In this document: in pieces, positions 44,730 to 56,885 of the stretch | Layout: each line of letters opens with the position of its first letter | Numbering within the stretch: position 1 is the first letter of the stretch | DNA from: Pollenia angustigena | Taxonomy: Eukaryota > Arthropoda > Insecta > Diptera > Polleniidae | Length of the DNA: 64,000 bases | Direction of reading: 5' to 3' | Assembly (NCBI GenBank): GCA_930367215.1 | Contig: OV884056.1 | Coordinates: 39,866,308 to 39,930,307 of the forward strand | The notes under the pieces: model-generated | Told to the model about the DNA's origin: nothing | Database searches by the model: none | The model's input: only the letters and a program-made list of their open reading frames with translations | Made by a program: the position numbers and the translations under genes

Positions 44730-47699
44730 CAAACAGGTTATTCGTGAAATTTGTCAAGCAACGACAACAATAATACTAGTAACAAGCGTTGCTAAAAAGT
44801 TTTTTTTTGATTTCCTGTGCGGCTACGTAAAGTCACTAGCTTATGCTAATACACTAGCAATTTGTGATGCTTAATGCTTGTGATGATATGCGGCCAGTAA
44901 TGCTCGCAAAGTAAGCAAGTTATACAAATGTTTGCAAAACTAAGATAAGTTCCTTCATTGAGCTTGATGGAGGTCTAAACACTTTGTGTACAAAATACGC
45001 CCACTTAGGCCCCTATATATGGATACCTACTATTAATGGCATAAAATAACAACGCCTTGTGACTTTTTGTATCAGTCACAAATATTGTAAGCTACTCGTT
45101 TATAAGTAAACAAATATTGATCAAATATTTGTAAGACAAGAGACAAGTTTGTTAAATGAAGATTACTAATTACACATATGACTAGTTTGCAAGTTAAAAT
45201 AAAGCCAATTGAATTTAAAGGACACCACTATTTATTGTTTTGTAGCATATTTTCCACAATATTCTAAAAACAGTTAAAGCATTGAAGTCACTCGATTGTG
45301 AAAAAATGGATTACGTTCGAAACGTAGAATCTGGCGACAGACAAGTTATAGGGGCACATATGAGAACGACTATGAGTGACTGGTTGTCGCTCGACTAAAT
45401 AGTCGATCAACATCGTAGGCCAGACTGATAATAAATTGTCTTTGTATGGGAGGTTGACTTCCACATCTCTAATTCGAACCACTTTTTAGATCAGAAAACA
45501 ATTGGTTTCAAATTAAGATTTTTTAACATAACACTAGTTGCATGGTAATTTATATTGTTTTCGCATGGGACGTACCACGCCCACTTGGATTTTTGTAGCC
45601 TTATTTTTTTAATATTTAAAGTATGTAAAATTTAAGCGCAACGTTAATTAGCAAAAATACTGTGAAAACTTCAGTAAAAATGTTGCAGTACAAATCTTTA
45701 GGAGTACACCAACACACAGTATTTATAACGTTGCATGTACTTTTAACTTACTTGATCAATTATAACTTTCATGTCCTGTGGTTCCTAAAAGGAACAAAGG
45801 GCCACAATCAATTAGGTGACTTCATAGCTTGTACAACTTAATGAAAAATATTAATTACTTAATATTAAATAGAGCAAATAACTACAGTTCATTACCTAAA
45901 AAACTATCATTAAAATCGATTATATCATAAAAATAACATTCCTGTCACATTGATATAATTAAAAATACATAAAATTATTTACCACAATTAATAAAACATT
46001 TAAGGTTAAAATATCATTGACATTTCAGCCAAAAACAGTATTATGAAAATTGCAACCGTTTTTAAACTTTTGGCTCTCAGAAATATCCACTCAAGATTTG
46101 AAATTTAAAAAATAACAAGAGCGATGCTCAGGGAAAAAATAAAACAAAACCAATATTTAAAATGTTGCTTTTGTTTTTAATGTAAGTTAGGCGAAATCAA
46201 AATCGTACACGCAAATAAAACATGATTGGAGTGAACAAATTCTAAGAGCAACATATTATGATAAGATTCATGATTGTATTTCATATATTACGATTATTAT
46301 TGAATCATATTATGACCAAATATATTCGTAATATTACATCCAAATATATTTCCCTTAATCATATTTTTTTATCATGTTAAAAGTTACGAAGCAATCATAT
46401 TATTGTAATGCTAATCATTATAAGTTAATAATTAATCCTATTAATATCATGTTAATTAACATAAATTAATAAGTAATCATATTAAGATACAGCAACACTT
46501 TCACAACAATAACAAATATTTTTAATGTTAATACAATTCTTTACTTTTTTAATTTTTTTAAGCTTGTTTTTTTAATGTGTATTTTTTTTAATTGTTTAAC
46601 CAGTCACTAACAAATAATTCGATAGGCATATTTAACACAAACGACACAACTGATACAAAACTATTTTACAAATGGCGATAACAAAATATTATTAGAGTAA
46701 AGATATTTTGTTTGCATCTTAAACACATAAGATGCAAACAAAACAGATATCATGATATGACTATTAAATATCATGTAATGGTTGTGAGTATTAAAATATG
46801 TTTTTACGTTATCATTATTTAGTGGTTAGAAAAGGCATTATTTTTCAGTCAACAATAATCAAATTTATAATTGCGATAAGAATTTCTATGTTCACAGTAA
46901 CTATAATATTGCTTGTATTTAACAAAAATAAAAATTTTTTGTGTATAACAACAGAATTCTCAGCCTTATTCCGGTCGTCATCGACAGTGTCGTTTTTTTT
47001 GTAGAAGGATAAACATAGTGTAGTTTCCGTAACCATGACCAGCCATATATTTTCTCTGCGTGTGGGACAAGCTTTAGTATTACCTTATATAAAGAGGTTA
47101 TTTCAAAGCTTGATTATTCAAAAAAGAGGAATAGTCGAGTATTGAAAAGAACCTCCTCAAATATTTTCAACAAACAATCCCTAATGAATATTTCTTGCCT
47201 TACAGAGCAAAATATGCAATACAGTGCCATTAAAATAAAAGGCTGAGCTTGTGAATAATTTACTGTTTGTCATAAAAATTATTTTGTTCAAAAACACGCA
47301 AAACTTTAGTGCCATCATTCATGACAACAACAAGAACGACAACATTAGCAGCGGTTACATTATCACACCCCCAGTTCCTGTTTATTTCTTTGGGTTTGGC
47401 TGACTGGTGTTAATAATATTTAACACGTTTTTTCAAGTGTCCACCATAATGGCCATAAACAATTTTTATTTAATTCTCCTCTTCCCCTTCAAAGTAACGG
47501 CAATAAATGCATGATTTAAGGAAACATTTCTGTGTAATAAATTATTGAGGGAAGAAGAAATACAATAAAAAGGGTAATATTTGAAAAGACTTTGAATAAA
47601 TATGAATCTCTAATAAGGTGGTATTTATTATATTTAGGTTTTAAGTATTCTTTCGTTTGGAATGGGTGGAGAGTTTTTATTAGTTTTCTTCTAAATTTA
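44730..47699. other. AT-rich intronic stretch, no gene seen
   Basis: A perfect short hairpin at 46706-46743 is listed separately. The stretch 46260-46500 is rich in ATCATATTA words. No coding signal. Confidence 0.5.
46706..46743. repeat. Short perfect hairpin
   Basis: Stem TTTTGTTTGCATCTTA with its exact inverse around a 6-base loop (AACACA). Too short for a typical microRNA precursor. Confidence 0.85.
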
Positions 47700-48125
47700 T
47701 TATTAAGCTTTAGATAGCGAAGCCAGTGTTTATTAAAGCGTAGATAAGAAAATCCTTGCGTCCAGCTACAGGCCCAACCATGCTTTCTAGCGTGCAATTT
47801 TTAAAACGAAACTGTACAATATTAAATTAATATTTAAATTAAGGATAATGAGATTCTGGATTTCTGAAATTCACAATCTTGAGTTTGGGATTTTACCAAC
47901 CAAAAATCTTAACATAATTTTTTTTTTCTTTTAATTTATTTAACGTTTTGGGGAAAAATTTATTCAAAAATTTAAGGTAATTTTTCATAAAAAAGAATCA
48001 CCCCAAGTTTAGAGTCATATAACATATATCATTTTCAGGGCTATTTATCATTTTTTTCGGGTGACATTTAATTTTAATTTTTGGTAAATTTTCCTTTTTT
48101 AGGCCATTTTTTCTGGAGCCATAAT
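47700..48125. mobile_element. Decayed relic of the foldback family (one side)
   Basis: AAGCTTTAGATAGCGAAGCC and AGAAAATCCTTGCG match the inner 82-bp units of the elements at 7610 and 59554. Then TTTTTCATAAAAAAGAATCACCCC and TTAGGCCATTTTTT recall their right arm, ending near GGAGCC at 48120. The left arm is absent. Confidence 0.6.
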
Positions 48126-48287
48126 TTGCAGCGCCGTTTTAGAGTATTTGCAAATAAAACAAGTAAAGAAGTATAGTCGGGCAAGCCCGACCATACTACA
48201 GTATATAGAACATTTTTTGCTAGTCTTTAACTGTGGAGGTGGAGTTGGAGGTAAATGTTACCCTCTGTTTATATTTTTTTTTAATTA

Positions 48288-48525
48288 CACAGAAAAAAAT
48301 AAAAATTGATTTCAATTAAAAAATTTGTGATATAAATTAAAAAATTAATTAAATTTGCACCAGTAAACAAATTAAAAGTATCTATTAAACGTTTAATTCA
48401 CTTGATTAAACGTTTAATTGACTTAACTAAAGGTTTAATTCAATTGATTAAACTTTTAATTAAAACTGATTTTATTTTTGATTAATTCTTTAATTGGTGA
48501 AAAATTTTGGAGAATTTTTTCTGTG
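48288..48525. mobile_element. MITE with CACAGAAAAAA ends, TA duplication
   Basis: CACAGAAAAAAATAAAAAT at the left and ...GAATTTTTTCTGTG at the right, flanked by TA (48286-48287 and 48526-48527). The inner part repeats GTTTAATT/ATTAAACG. It lies inside the 48175-50030 element. Confidence 0.65.
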
Positions 48526-49808
48526 TACCATATTCCGTTGCGCACAATCAATTTAAATATTTTAGTATCTTTTCATACCGTGATCCTTGTTATTCACTTG
48601 TGTTTAGGCTGAGCTCAACTTATCACGAGCGGATCTACGCACATGCTGGTGTAAAAATTACCACTCGTCATCATTGACGTAATTTTTTTTTTTTTTTGCT
48701 TGAAAATATTTTACCACAACGTTAGCGCAAGTATTTAGCAGAAAAAAATTTACCCCACATCAAAATTAATGTAATATTTTCATGGAATTATTTTTACCAC
48801 TCGTCCGTTTTCTTGTTGGTAAAAAATTATTTATTTCAAAAACGTTATTTTATGTAATACAAGATTAACTATTTGTGCTTTGCTACCCTCATTAAAATAA
48901 GGACATTTTATTTAATCTCGTTCATTTGCTAGGGAAGCTGTTTGTACCAAGTTTGAATACTCATACTGTTGCCATTTTGCAGTTATACAGAAATCTATTG
49001 GTTCTTTGCACTGAAGGTCTACTTTTTGAGAGATGTGCTCCTCCAATTCCGACCATTTTTGACAGATGATGGGTATTGTTAACCATTATATTTGTACCAA
49101 ATTTGGAAAATTTTACACTTATCGTTATTTAGATACATATAAAGAATTGTATTTTATGCCATCTCCTTCTTATCTAATCCCGCCCACTTATTGACTGATG
49201 TTGCATATTGGTAGCCATGCTATTTGTTCATAATTTGGAAACTTAAGCTGTTACCGCTTGGGCAATTCTATAACTTTATCTTACCGTTCTTTAAAAATAA
49301 ATTAATCTGTTTTATACCACGCCTTCTTCTCCAATCAAGTCCATTTATGTAGAAAGATTGTGTATTGATAACCCAGCTATCTGTTCCAAATTTGGACAAT
49401 TTTTTTCTTACCGTTCATTGGATTAAAAAAAAATAATTTTGTGTCACGCCCAATTCTCTAATCCCACCCACATTTTGTTGGATGTTATGTATTGCTAACC
49501 AAGATGTTTAAAACTAACTTTGACTCATGGCATTCTTCAGATGTACAAAAATAAGGTCTTTGCTTTGCAGGTGCCCGCCCAGATGTTATCAGATGTTGTG
49601 TATTGATAACCAAGATATTTCGACCAAAGAAGTTTTTGATGAGTAAAAAACCTTCAAAAAGGTTAACCTTAAGTTTATGCACGTGATTATTTTCCACGAT
49701 CTCTTTTATATCTTTAAATGTATACATTTGGCTGTGAATAATTGCCCTTAAGTTTTTGTTTTTTTTTAATTCAAATTTTTTTTTTCTTAAATTAAAAAAA
49801 GGTTTGTG

Positions 49809-49836
49809 AAGTAAGTAAGTAAGTAAGTAAGTAAGT
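49809..49836. repeat. (AAGT)7 microsatellite
   Basis: Seven perfect AAGT units. Confidence 0.9.
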
Positions 49837-50384
49837 TTTGTTTAAACAAATAAAAATAATTTTTAATTTCTTATTTTTTGGTTAATAAAATGCCTATTTT
49901 CAAAAACAAATAATTATAAAAAAATATTTCATACTAATTTTTTTCTTAGCGTAATGTGGAGGGGTAAAATTTACCGCCACGTCACAAGGTATGTCCCAAA
50001 ATGTCACCTCCGCAGTTAAAGGCTAGTGTACCCTATTTGGGTTTTATCCTATGAGATTTAAGGATGGGGGTTTATATGGCACCTATGCTATCCAGGACAA
50101 AATCATGATATAGAAGCTATCGTTAAAGTTATTATTGCCAATTTTTTTGTTAATACCAACATTCATAAGGAAGTTATGGCATTAAAAGCTGTTTCCGGGA
50201 GTAGTTTTTGTATAGAAGTATGATGTAATGATTACCAGTTGGTTAATGGAGACAAAGACACTTCTCCGGAAATAAGTATGAAGAGACTCTGTGAAATTAT
50301 GGACGGATTCCCACCATTTTTAACAGTCTTAATACTTAAGATAATTAAATCATATGTAAAAATTTTTTATATTTTTAGTTAGGC

Positions 50385-50465
50385 TTGAGTTCATCAAATT
50401 TAATTTTCATTAAATTATTTTTACTGAAGGAAATAATTTTACAACATGGAATTTTATTAAAATTA
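50385..50465 (-). mobile_element. SINE 3' fragment
   Basis: GGCTTGAGTTCATCAAATTT through TTACAACATGGAATTTTATT equals the 3' body of the SINE at 11810-12180. It lies tail-out against the 5' end of another SINE at 50466. Confidence 0.8.
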
Positions 50466-50512
50466 ATTGATAATTTCCTTGAAAGACAAAGTCTTGACGG
50501 AAAGAATACGAA

Positions 50513-51504
50513 ACAAGTAAGAGTGCTATATTCGGCTATGCCGAATCTTATATACCCTTCACCATGATGAAATAAGAACAAAAAGTTATATACATAAATA
50601 ACGTTCTTTAGATAGGTATAAATAAATATTAATTGAGCCACGATAACTTTTCATTTCGTCATGCCGAAGAATATAAAAAAAAACAAAAAATTCTTATATG
50701 TACCTAAGCCCGTTTCCTCTTGTACCAAAGTTGATGTTTGAATTTCGTTTTATAATCTTAAAATCGTTTTTTAGAACATACAAAAATTAAATAAAAAAAA
50801 TTAAAAAAAATTCTTTTTGGGATTCGAACTGGCAATATCATCAGTCTCAGGAGCGAGCTTAACAACTCGGCTACGAACGGTTTTACTGAAGAAGCGTTTA
50901 ATTAAAATATATTGAGTCTATGAGTTTGTTTCTTTATTTGAGCGGCATATCATATACATGCATTAATGTGTATGTGCATGCGTAAAATTAAACACATTAC
51001 AAATAAAATCCACCACTTGTAGTGAAGGGTATAAAAAAAACAACAAAAAACCACATTACCAATAGCAACTGTATGACCGTAAAACCAAAATTGAATTGGT
51101 TTGTATGGTATGTTTATGTTGTTTTGGTAATACAGTGTTGGTATGGTAATGTCACGTCTAATTGGACCTTTAAAGGAAAAAATTTTAGGCAGTCGTGGTT
51201 TTTTGCTCATATCTCAGCCATTTGTGGACCGATCTTGCTGAATTTCAATAGCAAAAAATTCCGGACCATATGCGACATAAATAAAATAAATAACCTGGCC
51301 CCCATCATATATGGGGTCTTCGGAAAATCCATTTCAACGGACAGATGGACAGACGGACAGACTTACATTGTTAAATCAACTTCGCTTCTCATAAGAACCC
51401 AGAATATATATACTTTATAGGGTCTAACATCAATATTATAGGAATTACAAACGGAATGACAAACTTATATATACCATATTCACCACCTGTGGTGAAGGTT
51501 ATAA
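50513..51504 (-). repeat. TATACCC-family dispersed repeat, copy 3 (inside the SINE)
   Basis: Left edge AGAGTGCTATATTCGGCTAT and GCCGAATCTTATATACCC with a stem ATTCGGC/GCCGAAT. Right edge TATATATACCATATTCACCA and CCTGTGGTGAAGG. Near the right end GGACAGATGGACAGACGGAC and GAATATATATACTTTATAGG are the inverse of the usual boxes. The 132-residue plus frame (51022-51420) and the minus frame at 50950-51210 are products of this repeat. A second edge at 51020 (CTTGTAGTGAAGGGTATA) suggests two pieces. Confidence 0.75.
50740..50885 (-). mobile_element. tRNA-like SINE head within the repeat
   Basis: On the minus strand GTAGCCGAGTTGTTAAGC fits an A box and CAGTTCGAATCCC a B box, about 45 bp apart, followed by an A/T-rich tail. 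The flanks do not pair as an acceptor stem, so it is a SINE promoter remnant and not a tRNA gene. Confidence 0.6.
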
Positions 51505-51764
51505 AAACAGAAGAAAAGGAGGCAACATGTAAATTAATTGAAAATTTAAAAAATACAGCAAATTACGAATCACCAGTACCACTTGTTAAAGATTGATGTT
51601 TGACTGTTTGCTGGCAGGCACCGCAGTTGTGCAGAGGTTAGAACGTCAAAGAATTCTGATAAAGGAATGTGGTGATTCTTTTAACATGTAAATTCAACCC
51701 GGGTTCGAGCACCAGCTCAGCCAAGAATACTATCAATGGATTTTACTAAAATTTCATGTTTTAT

Positions 51765-52343
51765 CCCTAGGATTCTTGGTAACTTTTTACCACTAAGTTC
51801 TCCTCTTGGTCTGGCCAGACCACAATTAGGACAGCTAAAAAGCGCACCTTAATAAAAAGTAATTAAATAGATTTTTTACTGAAATTATTGTATAATATTA
51901 TTATATCATCATTTTATGCCACATTAAGTCATCGAAAATGTGGTCTTTATGTTCGTACATTGCTTCTTCGCATCTACCACAGCTCAAACGAGTTTTGCGT
52001 TTGGTTTTTGTAGTTGAAATAAACTAAGCGCATAATGGGCTGTTGTTTTCTGATTTGTTTCAAACTTGACCCATTCGATTCAGAACATATCATTTATAGA
52101 ATTCACGTTTCTGTTGTTTAAATATTTTTTCTGGCCAGACCAAGAGGGTAATTTAATAGACTTTAACATAAAACTGATATTTCACCCCACTAATTTGTTC
52201 CAACCGAACCCAAATTAGTTTCATTCGATTCAGCACATATCATTTGTTGAATTCACGTCCCTGGTTTTTTGATTTTTTGTTATATTCGAAAAATATTGCA
52301 AGCAAATCACAAATTTGGTCTGGCCAAGACATTAAACCTAGGG
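51765..52343. mobile_element. piggyBac-like MITE (579 bp) inside the SINE
   Basis: Ends CCCTAGGATT and ...AACCTAGGG resemble piggyBac CCCTAG termini. The right flank is TTAA (52344-52347) and the left is TTAT (51761-51764), probably a mutated TTAA. Palindromes of the type GGTCTGGCCAGACC occur near both ends and in the middle (51815, 52130, 52317). A TTCGATTCAGnACATATCAT phrase appears twice. No transposase. Confidence 0.72.
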
Positions 52344-52462
52344 TTAAAAATTCCTACCTTCAGTTAAAATAATTTAATGAAAATTAAATTTGATGAACTC
52401 AATCAAGCCTTACTAATAATATCAAAAATTAAAAATTAACAGTTCAACTAAAAATCAAACTT

Positions 52463-53692
52463 TTTCATATGTAAAAATTTTCATTTAACTATCTGCAAAA
52501 TTGTGACCTGATTTTGCTCGAAGAGTGATGCTGAGTCTTTTGGTATACGAAGTTCATATAGAAGCTTTAATATGACGTATGCCACATCCTGGTGGTGGGT
52601 CTTTCAGTTTTTTCAAAATGTCCAGAAATCCTTCAGAGAATCAGTGCAATATCTTAAAACTTGAAAGTGCTTAAAAAAACCACCCATTGGTGAATCTTGT
52701 TTAAATAAACTGATGGAATACAAATTTGGACAAATAATCTTTAAATTGAGGATTGTCGGTCGCATCCTGGTGGGTGTTAAAGTTTTTCCAAAATGTCCAG
52801 AAATGCCACATGGCTAAGCCATGGGGATATGGAAGCAGCGCTAAATTTAAACTTTATATAATTAGTTTCTTCTCTTTAAACGCATGGCCAGTTTTATGTC
52901 CTAGATCATAATATGTTGAAGTATCATCACCTAAAATGCAAGACAACGTATCAGGAAATAAATAAATTGGCATACAATTTTTGATTCTTGTGATCAAAAA
53001 TAGCGACGATATTAAAAACGACAAGGAAACCTTGTTGTTATTGATTTTTTGCTTTTCGTGTTAACTTTAACAAGTGTTGTTACGTTATTTTTCATTCTAG
53101 GTGACGATTGTATGCCACTTGAAAAGCAAAATTGTCATTTTTGTTATTATTATCATTATTATTATTTTGATTATTATAATTACCAATTATGTACAAATTT
53201 AATAATAAATTAAGCAATAAATAAAAAATGATTTTGATATTTATTATCATTAAAATCTTACATCTTCAGTCACAAGTCAAAGGTGTTTTTATTATTAATG
53301 ATGATTTTTTTCAACTTCACTCTCTTATTTATATTTTGTCTGTGTGAAATATTTTTATATATATGTACATATATTTGTATGTGTATGTATGTTTTTTTTA
53401 ACAGCTTTCCTCGCACTACTAAAAATCACCTTTCTTGTTTCATTCTTCCGTTGTATTAAGTGGGAAAATGAGAAATGGAATTTATGAATATCAAGCAATT
53501 AAATAAAAATTAATGGTTTGTTATTAAAAAATAATTATGACAAATGCAAACAGACAAATAAGCCAACCCAGCAACCAACCAACCGAAAATGTAAACAACG
53601 ACAACCAAAAATTATGTAAACAACCACCATTCAATGTTTTGTATCCTTGACAAAAGAAAAGCAAAAGGAAAAAAATAATAACAACAAATAAG
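52463..53692. other. AT-rich intronic stretch with simple repeats
   Basis: (ATT)n-like at 53146-53180 and a TATG/TGTA patch near 53360-53395. CATCCTGGTGGGT and TTTTTCAAAATGTCCAGAAA each appear twice (52585 and 52765), a short tandem duplication of about 180 bp. Confidence 0.5.
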
Positions 53693-54856
53693 AGTGGTAT
53701 ATTCGGCTATGTCGAATCTTATATATCCTTCAACATGGTGGGATAAGTTTTATAAATACTGTTCTTAAGACGTAAATAAACCTGTGTTGTACCATGCCAC
53801 TTCTGCAATTCCGCCCACATTTGATAGGATGTTGTATATTGATAACCAAGATGATTTTACCGTATTTGATAACTTTGGCTCTTGACGTTTTCGAGATACC
53901 CAGAAATCTATAATGTCTTTTTACGGGAGGTGCCATGCCCACTTCTGCAATCCCGCCCATATTTTAAGAGAGGTAGTGTATTAATAACTTTGATTGTGTA
54001 CAAAATTCAGACAATTTTTATTTTACCTTTCTTTGGATGTAAAAAAATTATTTTGTGTCAGGCCCACTTCTCCAAACCCGCCAACATTTCTTAAGATGTT
54101 GTGTATTCATAACAAAGATGATTGTACCGTATTTTATCTCTTTCCGTTCTTACGATATACAGATTTCTTAATGTCTTTTTACGGGAGGTTCCAAGCCCAC
54201 TTCTCCAATTCCGCCCATATTTTAAGAGAGGTGGTGTATTAAATAACCTTGCTTTGTGTATAAAATTCAAACAGGTTTTCTCTTACCTTTCCTTAGATGT
54301 AAAACAAATATTTTGTGTCAATCCCACTTCTCCAATCCCGCCCACAATTCTTGGACGTTGTGTACTGATAACAGTGATATGTTCACCTTATTTGGAAACT
54401 TTGGATGTTTCTGTTCTCCAGATATACAGAAATTTATAATGTCTTTCTATCGGGAGTTCCACGCCCACTTCTGCAATCACGCTTGTGTTTTAGAGAGGTT
54501 GCATATTGATAAACAATATGCCTGTAACTTATTTGAAAACTTTAGCTCTTGCCGTTCAACAGACATACAGAAAAAATAATAGCAAAAAAAACAAAAATAA
54601 AAAAAGAGGATTTATGGGTAAAATTAGAGACAGTCGTGGCTGAATTCCAATTTCAAAATTCCAAACATGTCTGTGGTTTTCTAAAAACCTATTTCAACAT
54701 ACACACGGACACACGGACATCGCTAAATCAACTTTGCTCTCATAAGGACGCAGAATATACATATGCATTTTATTGGGTCTAAGATCAATACTGTAGAAAT
54801 AACAAACGTAATGACAAACTTATATATGCGTTTCACCTTCGATGAAGGGTACAACA
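53693..54856 (-). repeat. TATACCC-family dispersed repeat, copy 4
   Basis: Left edge AGAGTGGTATATTCGGCTAT and GTCGAATCTTATATATCC. Right edge ACAAACTTATATATGCG and TTCACCTTCGATGAAGGGTA. The body is about five tandem units of roughly 110-150 bp holding GGGAGGTGCCATGCCCACTT, TGCAATCCCGCCCATATTTT and AGAGAGGTnGTGTATT. The plus frames at 53882-54579 (repeating TFLREVPCPLLQSRPYF-like peptides) are translations of these units, not genes. Confidence 0.8.
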
Positions 54857-55708
54857 ATAAACAATAAATGTTTAATATTACATATTTTCATATATATACA
54901 TTTGTTTGTATGTATATACTTTTTACACCATGTTTGTGTGTGTTTATTTTATTGTTTACGTAAATGTCAGGATAAATGTTAAGACAAAACAGCAATAAAA
55001 CTGAAAATTTTATGAAACACACACATTGCTGATGAAGAAAAAAATGTGGTTTTCTAGAAATAAAAGAAAATTGTTTGGAGAACTACATAATTTATATTTT
55101 CTTTTTATGTTTGTTTAACCCATAATAAGCATTAGGTTTTTTTTTTAACTAAAAAAAACATAATTAATTATAAGGTATGTTATCAGCAAGACATCTTATA
55201 AGTTAAATAAAATTTAAGAATTAGATAAAATTTTATTTCGTTTAATAAACTTTATGTCGTTAAAATGTTGATTTCCATACGAAATTTATAAAAACATTTC
55301 AAAAATCAAAAAGAAATTGAAGCATGGTCGTTAATAACTTTATGAATCGAATGGCAGGTTGTCATTCAGGTTAAGCCTTGAAAATAATAATTAGGCCGTA
55401 ATGTTAGTATTGATTGGATTAATAAGGTAAGCAATTAGCCTTTAAAAATGCAATCTGTTATTTTATCTTGTTCCCATACAAATATATACCCGGTAAGGAA
55501 ATATATGTACTTTAGGCTGTATAAAACTTGTGGTTGTGTTGAATATATTTGGCAAATTATATTCCTTTGAAACTCTTATCGATGCTATTATGCATGGAAT
55601 AAATTATCATAAAAATGTTCGCCGTGACTTTAATGAGTGGCGCGGCTACGACTTGTCTAATTTTCCATAGCTCTAGCTCAAAAATTAGTTATTTGGCCGA
55701 ATTCACAG
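54857..55708. other. AT-rich intronic stretch, no gene seen
   Basis: Nothing supported. Confidence 0.5.
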
Positions 55709-56885
55709 CCCAGTAAAAACTTCGCCTAAAAAATAATGTGTTGAGTAATCAGAAAAACATAAAAGCACTCCTTACAATTCTACTGAAAGAACCAATGAAT
55801 TTTACAAGGGATATCCTAAAATGAACGCATTTAAAAGTTAGTCATTATTTTTTTACCTACATACATCCAGAAAAAAGTAGTTAAAAAAATTGTTAAGCAA
55901 GTAGATATAATGGGTGATTTTTTAAGAGCTATAGGAAAGTTAAAAAAAAACACATAAAATTCAGAAAAATTCATGAAATCTTTATTTGAGTCGATATTAC
56001 GGTCCATATAATTTAATGTTTGAAGATTATTTCATGCAAATGTTGACCGTGACTGCGCCTCAAATGATCCATTCGCTTAGTCCGATGTTGACCGTGACTG
56101 CCCCTCAAATGATCCATCCGCTTAGTCCAATTTTGGCATATATGCTTCAATATTGTCTTCCAATGCGTCAATTGAAGCGGGCATATATGTATAGACATGA
56201 GCTTTAACATAGCCCCACAAAAAATAGTCTTAAGGCGTTAAATCGCACAATCTAGGCGGCCAATTCACCGGTCCCGAACGTGAAACAAAATGTTCACCGA
56301 CCTCGCCTCTGAAGAAGTCCATTGTTAAGCGTGCTGTGTGGCATGTTGGACCGTATTGTTGAAACCACATGTCATGCAAGTCAAGGATATCATCTCACGG
56401 TAGCGCTCACTATTCACAGTTACGTTACGATTCGCATCATCTTTGAGGAAGTACGGTCCAATGATGCCACCAGCCCATAAACCGCACCAAACTGTGACTT
56501 TTTCTGGATGCATTGGTAGCTCTTGCAATGCTTCTGGCTGGTCTTCACTCCAAAATCGACAATTCTGCTTATTAACGTACCCATTGAGCCAAAAATGAGC
56601 TTCGTCGCTGAACACAAGAAGCGCGCGATGAACTTTCTTAACAGAGTAGGCATTTTGATAATAAAATTTAATAATTTGCAAGCGTTGTTCGTTTGTAAGA
56701 CGAATCATGGTTAAATTATAGACCAAACTGAAGATGTTTGACAGTGAAACCAAACACGAAACGTGCGTCAGCTGTTTAAACCAGTGTTGCCAAAAAGATA
56801 ATAGCTAAAAAATCACTCGATAGAAGAATGCTACTTAGTAATGAGTTAAAGAAACATTCATTTTGAGAAGTAAGTTTTTACTGGG
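55709..56885. mobile_element. CCCAGTAAAAACTTCGCC MITE, copy 1, split by a mariner
   Basis: The left end CCCAGTAAAAACTTCGCCTA and the right end ...AAGTAAGTTTTTACTGGG are inverted. The left part (55709-55909) matches 58062-58260, and the right part (56823-56885) matches the end of that copy, including AATGAGTTAAAGAA. The mariner copy at 55910-56820 sits at a TA inside it. Confidence 0.82.
55910..56820 (-). mobile_element. Tc1/mariner-type element, copy D, with TIRs and TA
   Basis: Ends ATGGGTGATTTTTTAAGAGC and the inverse of TCGAGTGATTTTTTAGC lie between TA dinucleotides (55908-55909 and 56821-56822). Minus frames hold RLTNEQRLQIIKFYYQNAY, VFSDEAHFWLNGYVNKQN (first Asp), MHPEKVTVWCGLWAGGIIGP, YFLKDDANRNVTVNSERYRE, FNNTVQHATQHA (second Asp region, shifted), NWPPRLCDLTP-stop-DYFLWG and KRMDHLRGSHGQH. 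A 45-bp tandem duplication near the C-terminus (56041 and 56086) and stops make it inactive. The sequence between helix-turn-helix and catalytic domain is deleted (VKKVHRALLVFSDEAHF). Confidence 0.9.

Larger units (their letters stand above)
48175..50030. mobile_element. Probable TIR element filled with diverged tandem repeats
   Basis: CTAGTCTTTAACTGTGGAGG (48219) is mirrored by CCTCCGCAGTTAAAGGCTAG (50011-50030). A stem TCGGGCAAGCCCGA lies just outside at 48177. The body (48960-49720) repeats GATAACCAAGATATTT, CCAAATTTGG and CCCGCCCACATTTTGT-like words every 105-155 bp. These words are shared with the TATACCC repeats at 25 and 54 kb. Confidence 0.5.
50466..52462 (+). mobile_element. tRNA-derived SINE split by two insertions
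   Basis: Three pieces in order make one SINE. 50466-50512 carries GACAAAGTCTTGACGGAAAG and AATACGAAA. 51505-51764 carries AGGAGGCAACATG, the A-box region CACCGCAGTTGTGCAGAGG, a B box GGGTTCGAGCACC and CAGCTCAGCCAAGAA. 52344-52462 carries ATGAAAATTAAATTTGATGA and CAGTTCAACTAAAAATC. The first gap is a TATACCC repeat; the second is a piggyBac-like MITE. The copy at 11810-12180 shows the uninterrupted order. Confidence 0.8.

Noticed and set aside
50821..50885. Possible tRNA gene on the minus strand
   Set aside because: A and B boxes are present but the ends do not pair, and an A-rich tail follows; SINE-like.
51022..51420. 132-residue plus frame
   Set aside because: It lies in a TATACCC repeat, with the peptide STDRWTDGQT coming from the GGACAGACGGACAG box. 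No domain.
53882..54579. Several plus frames with similar repeated peptides
   Set aside because: They translate the tandem units of the TATACCC repeat copy 4.
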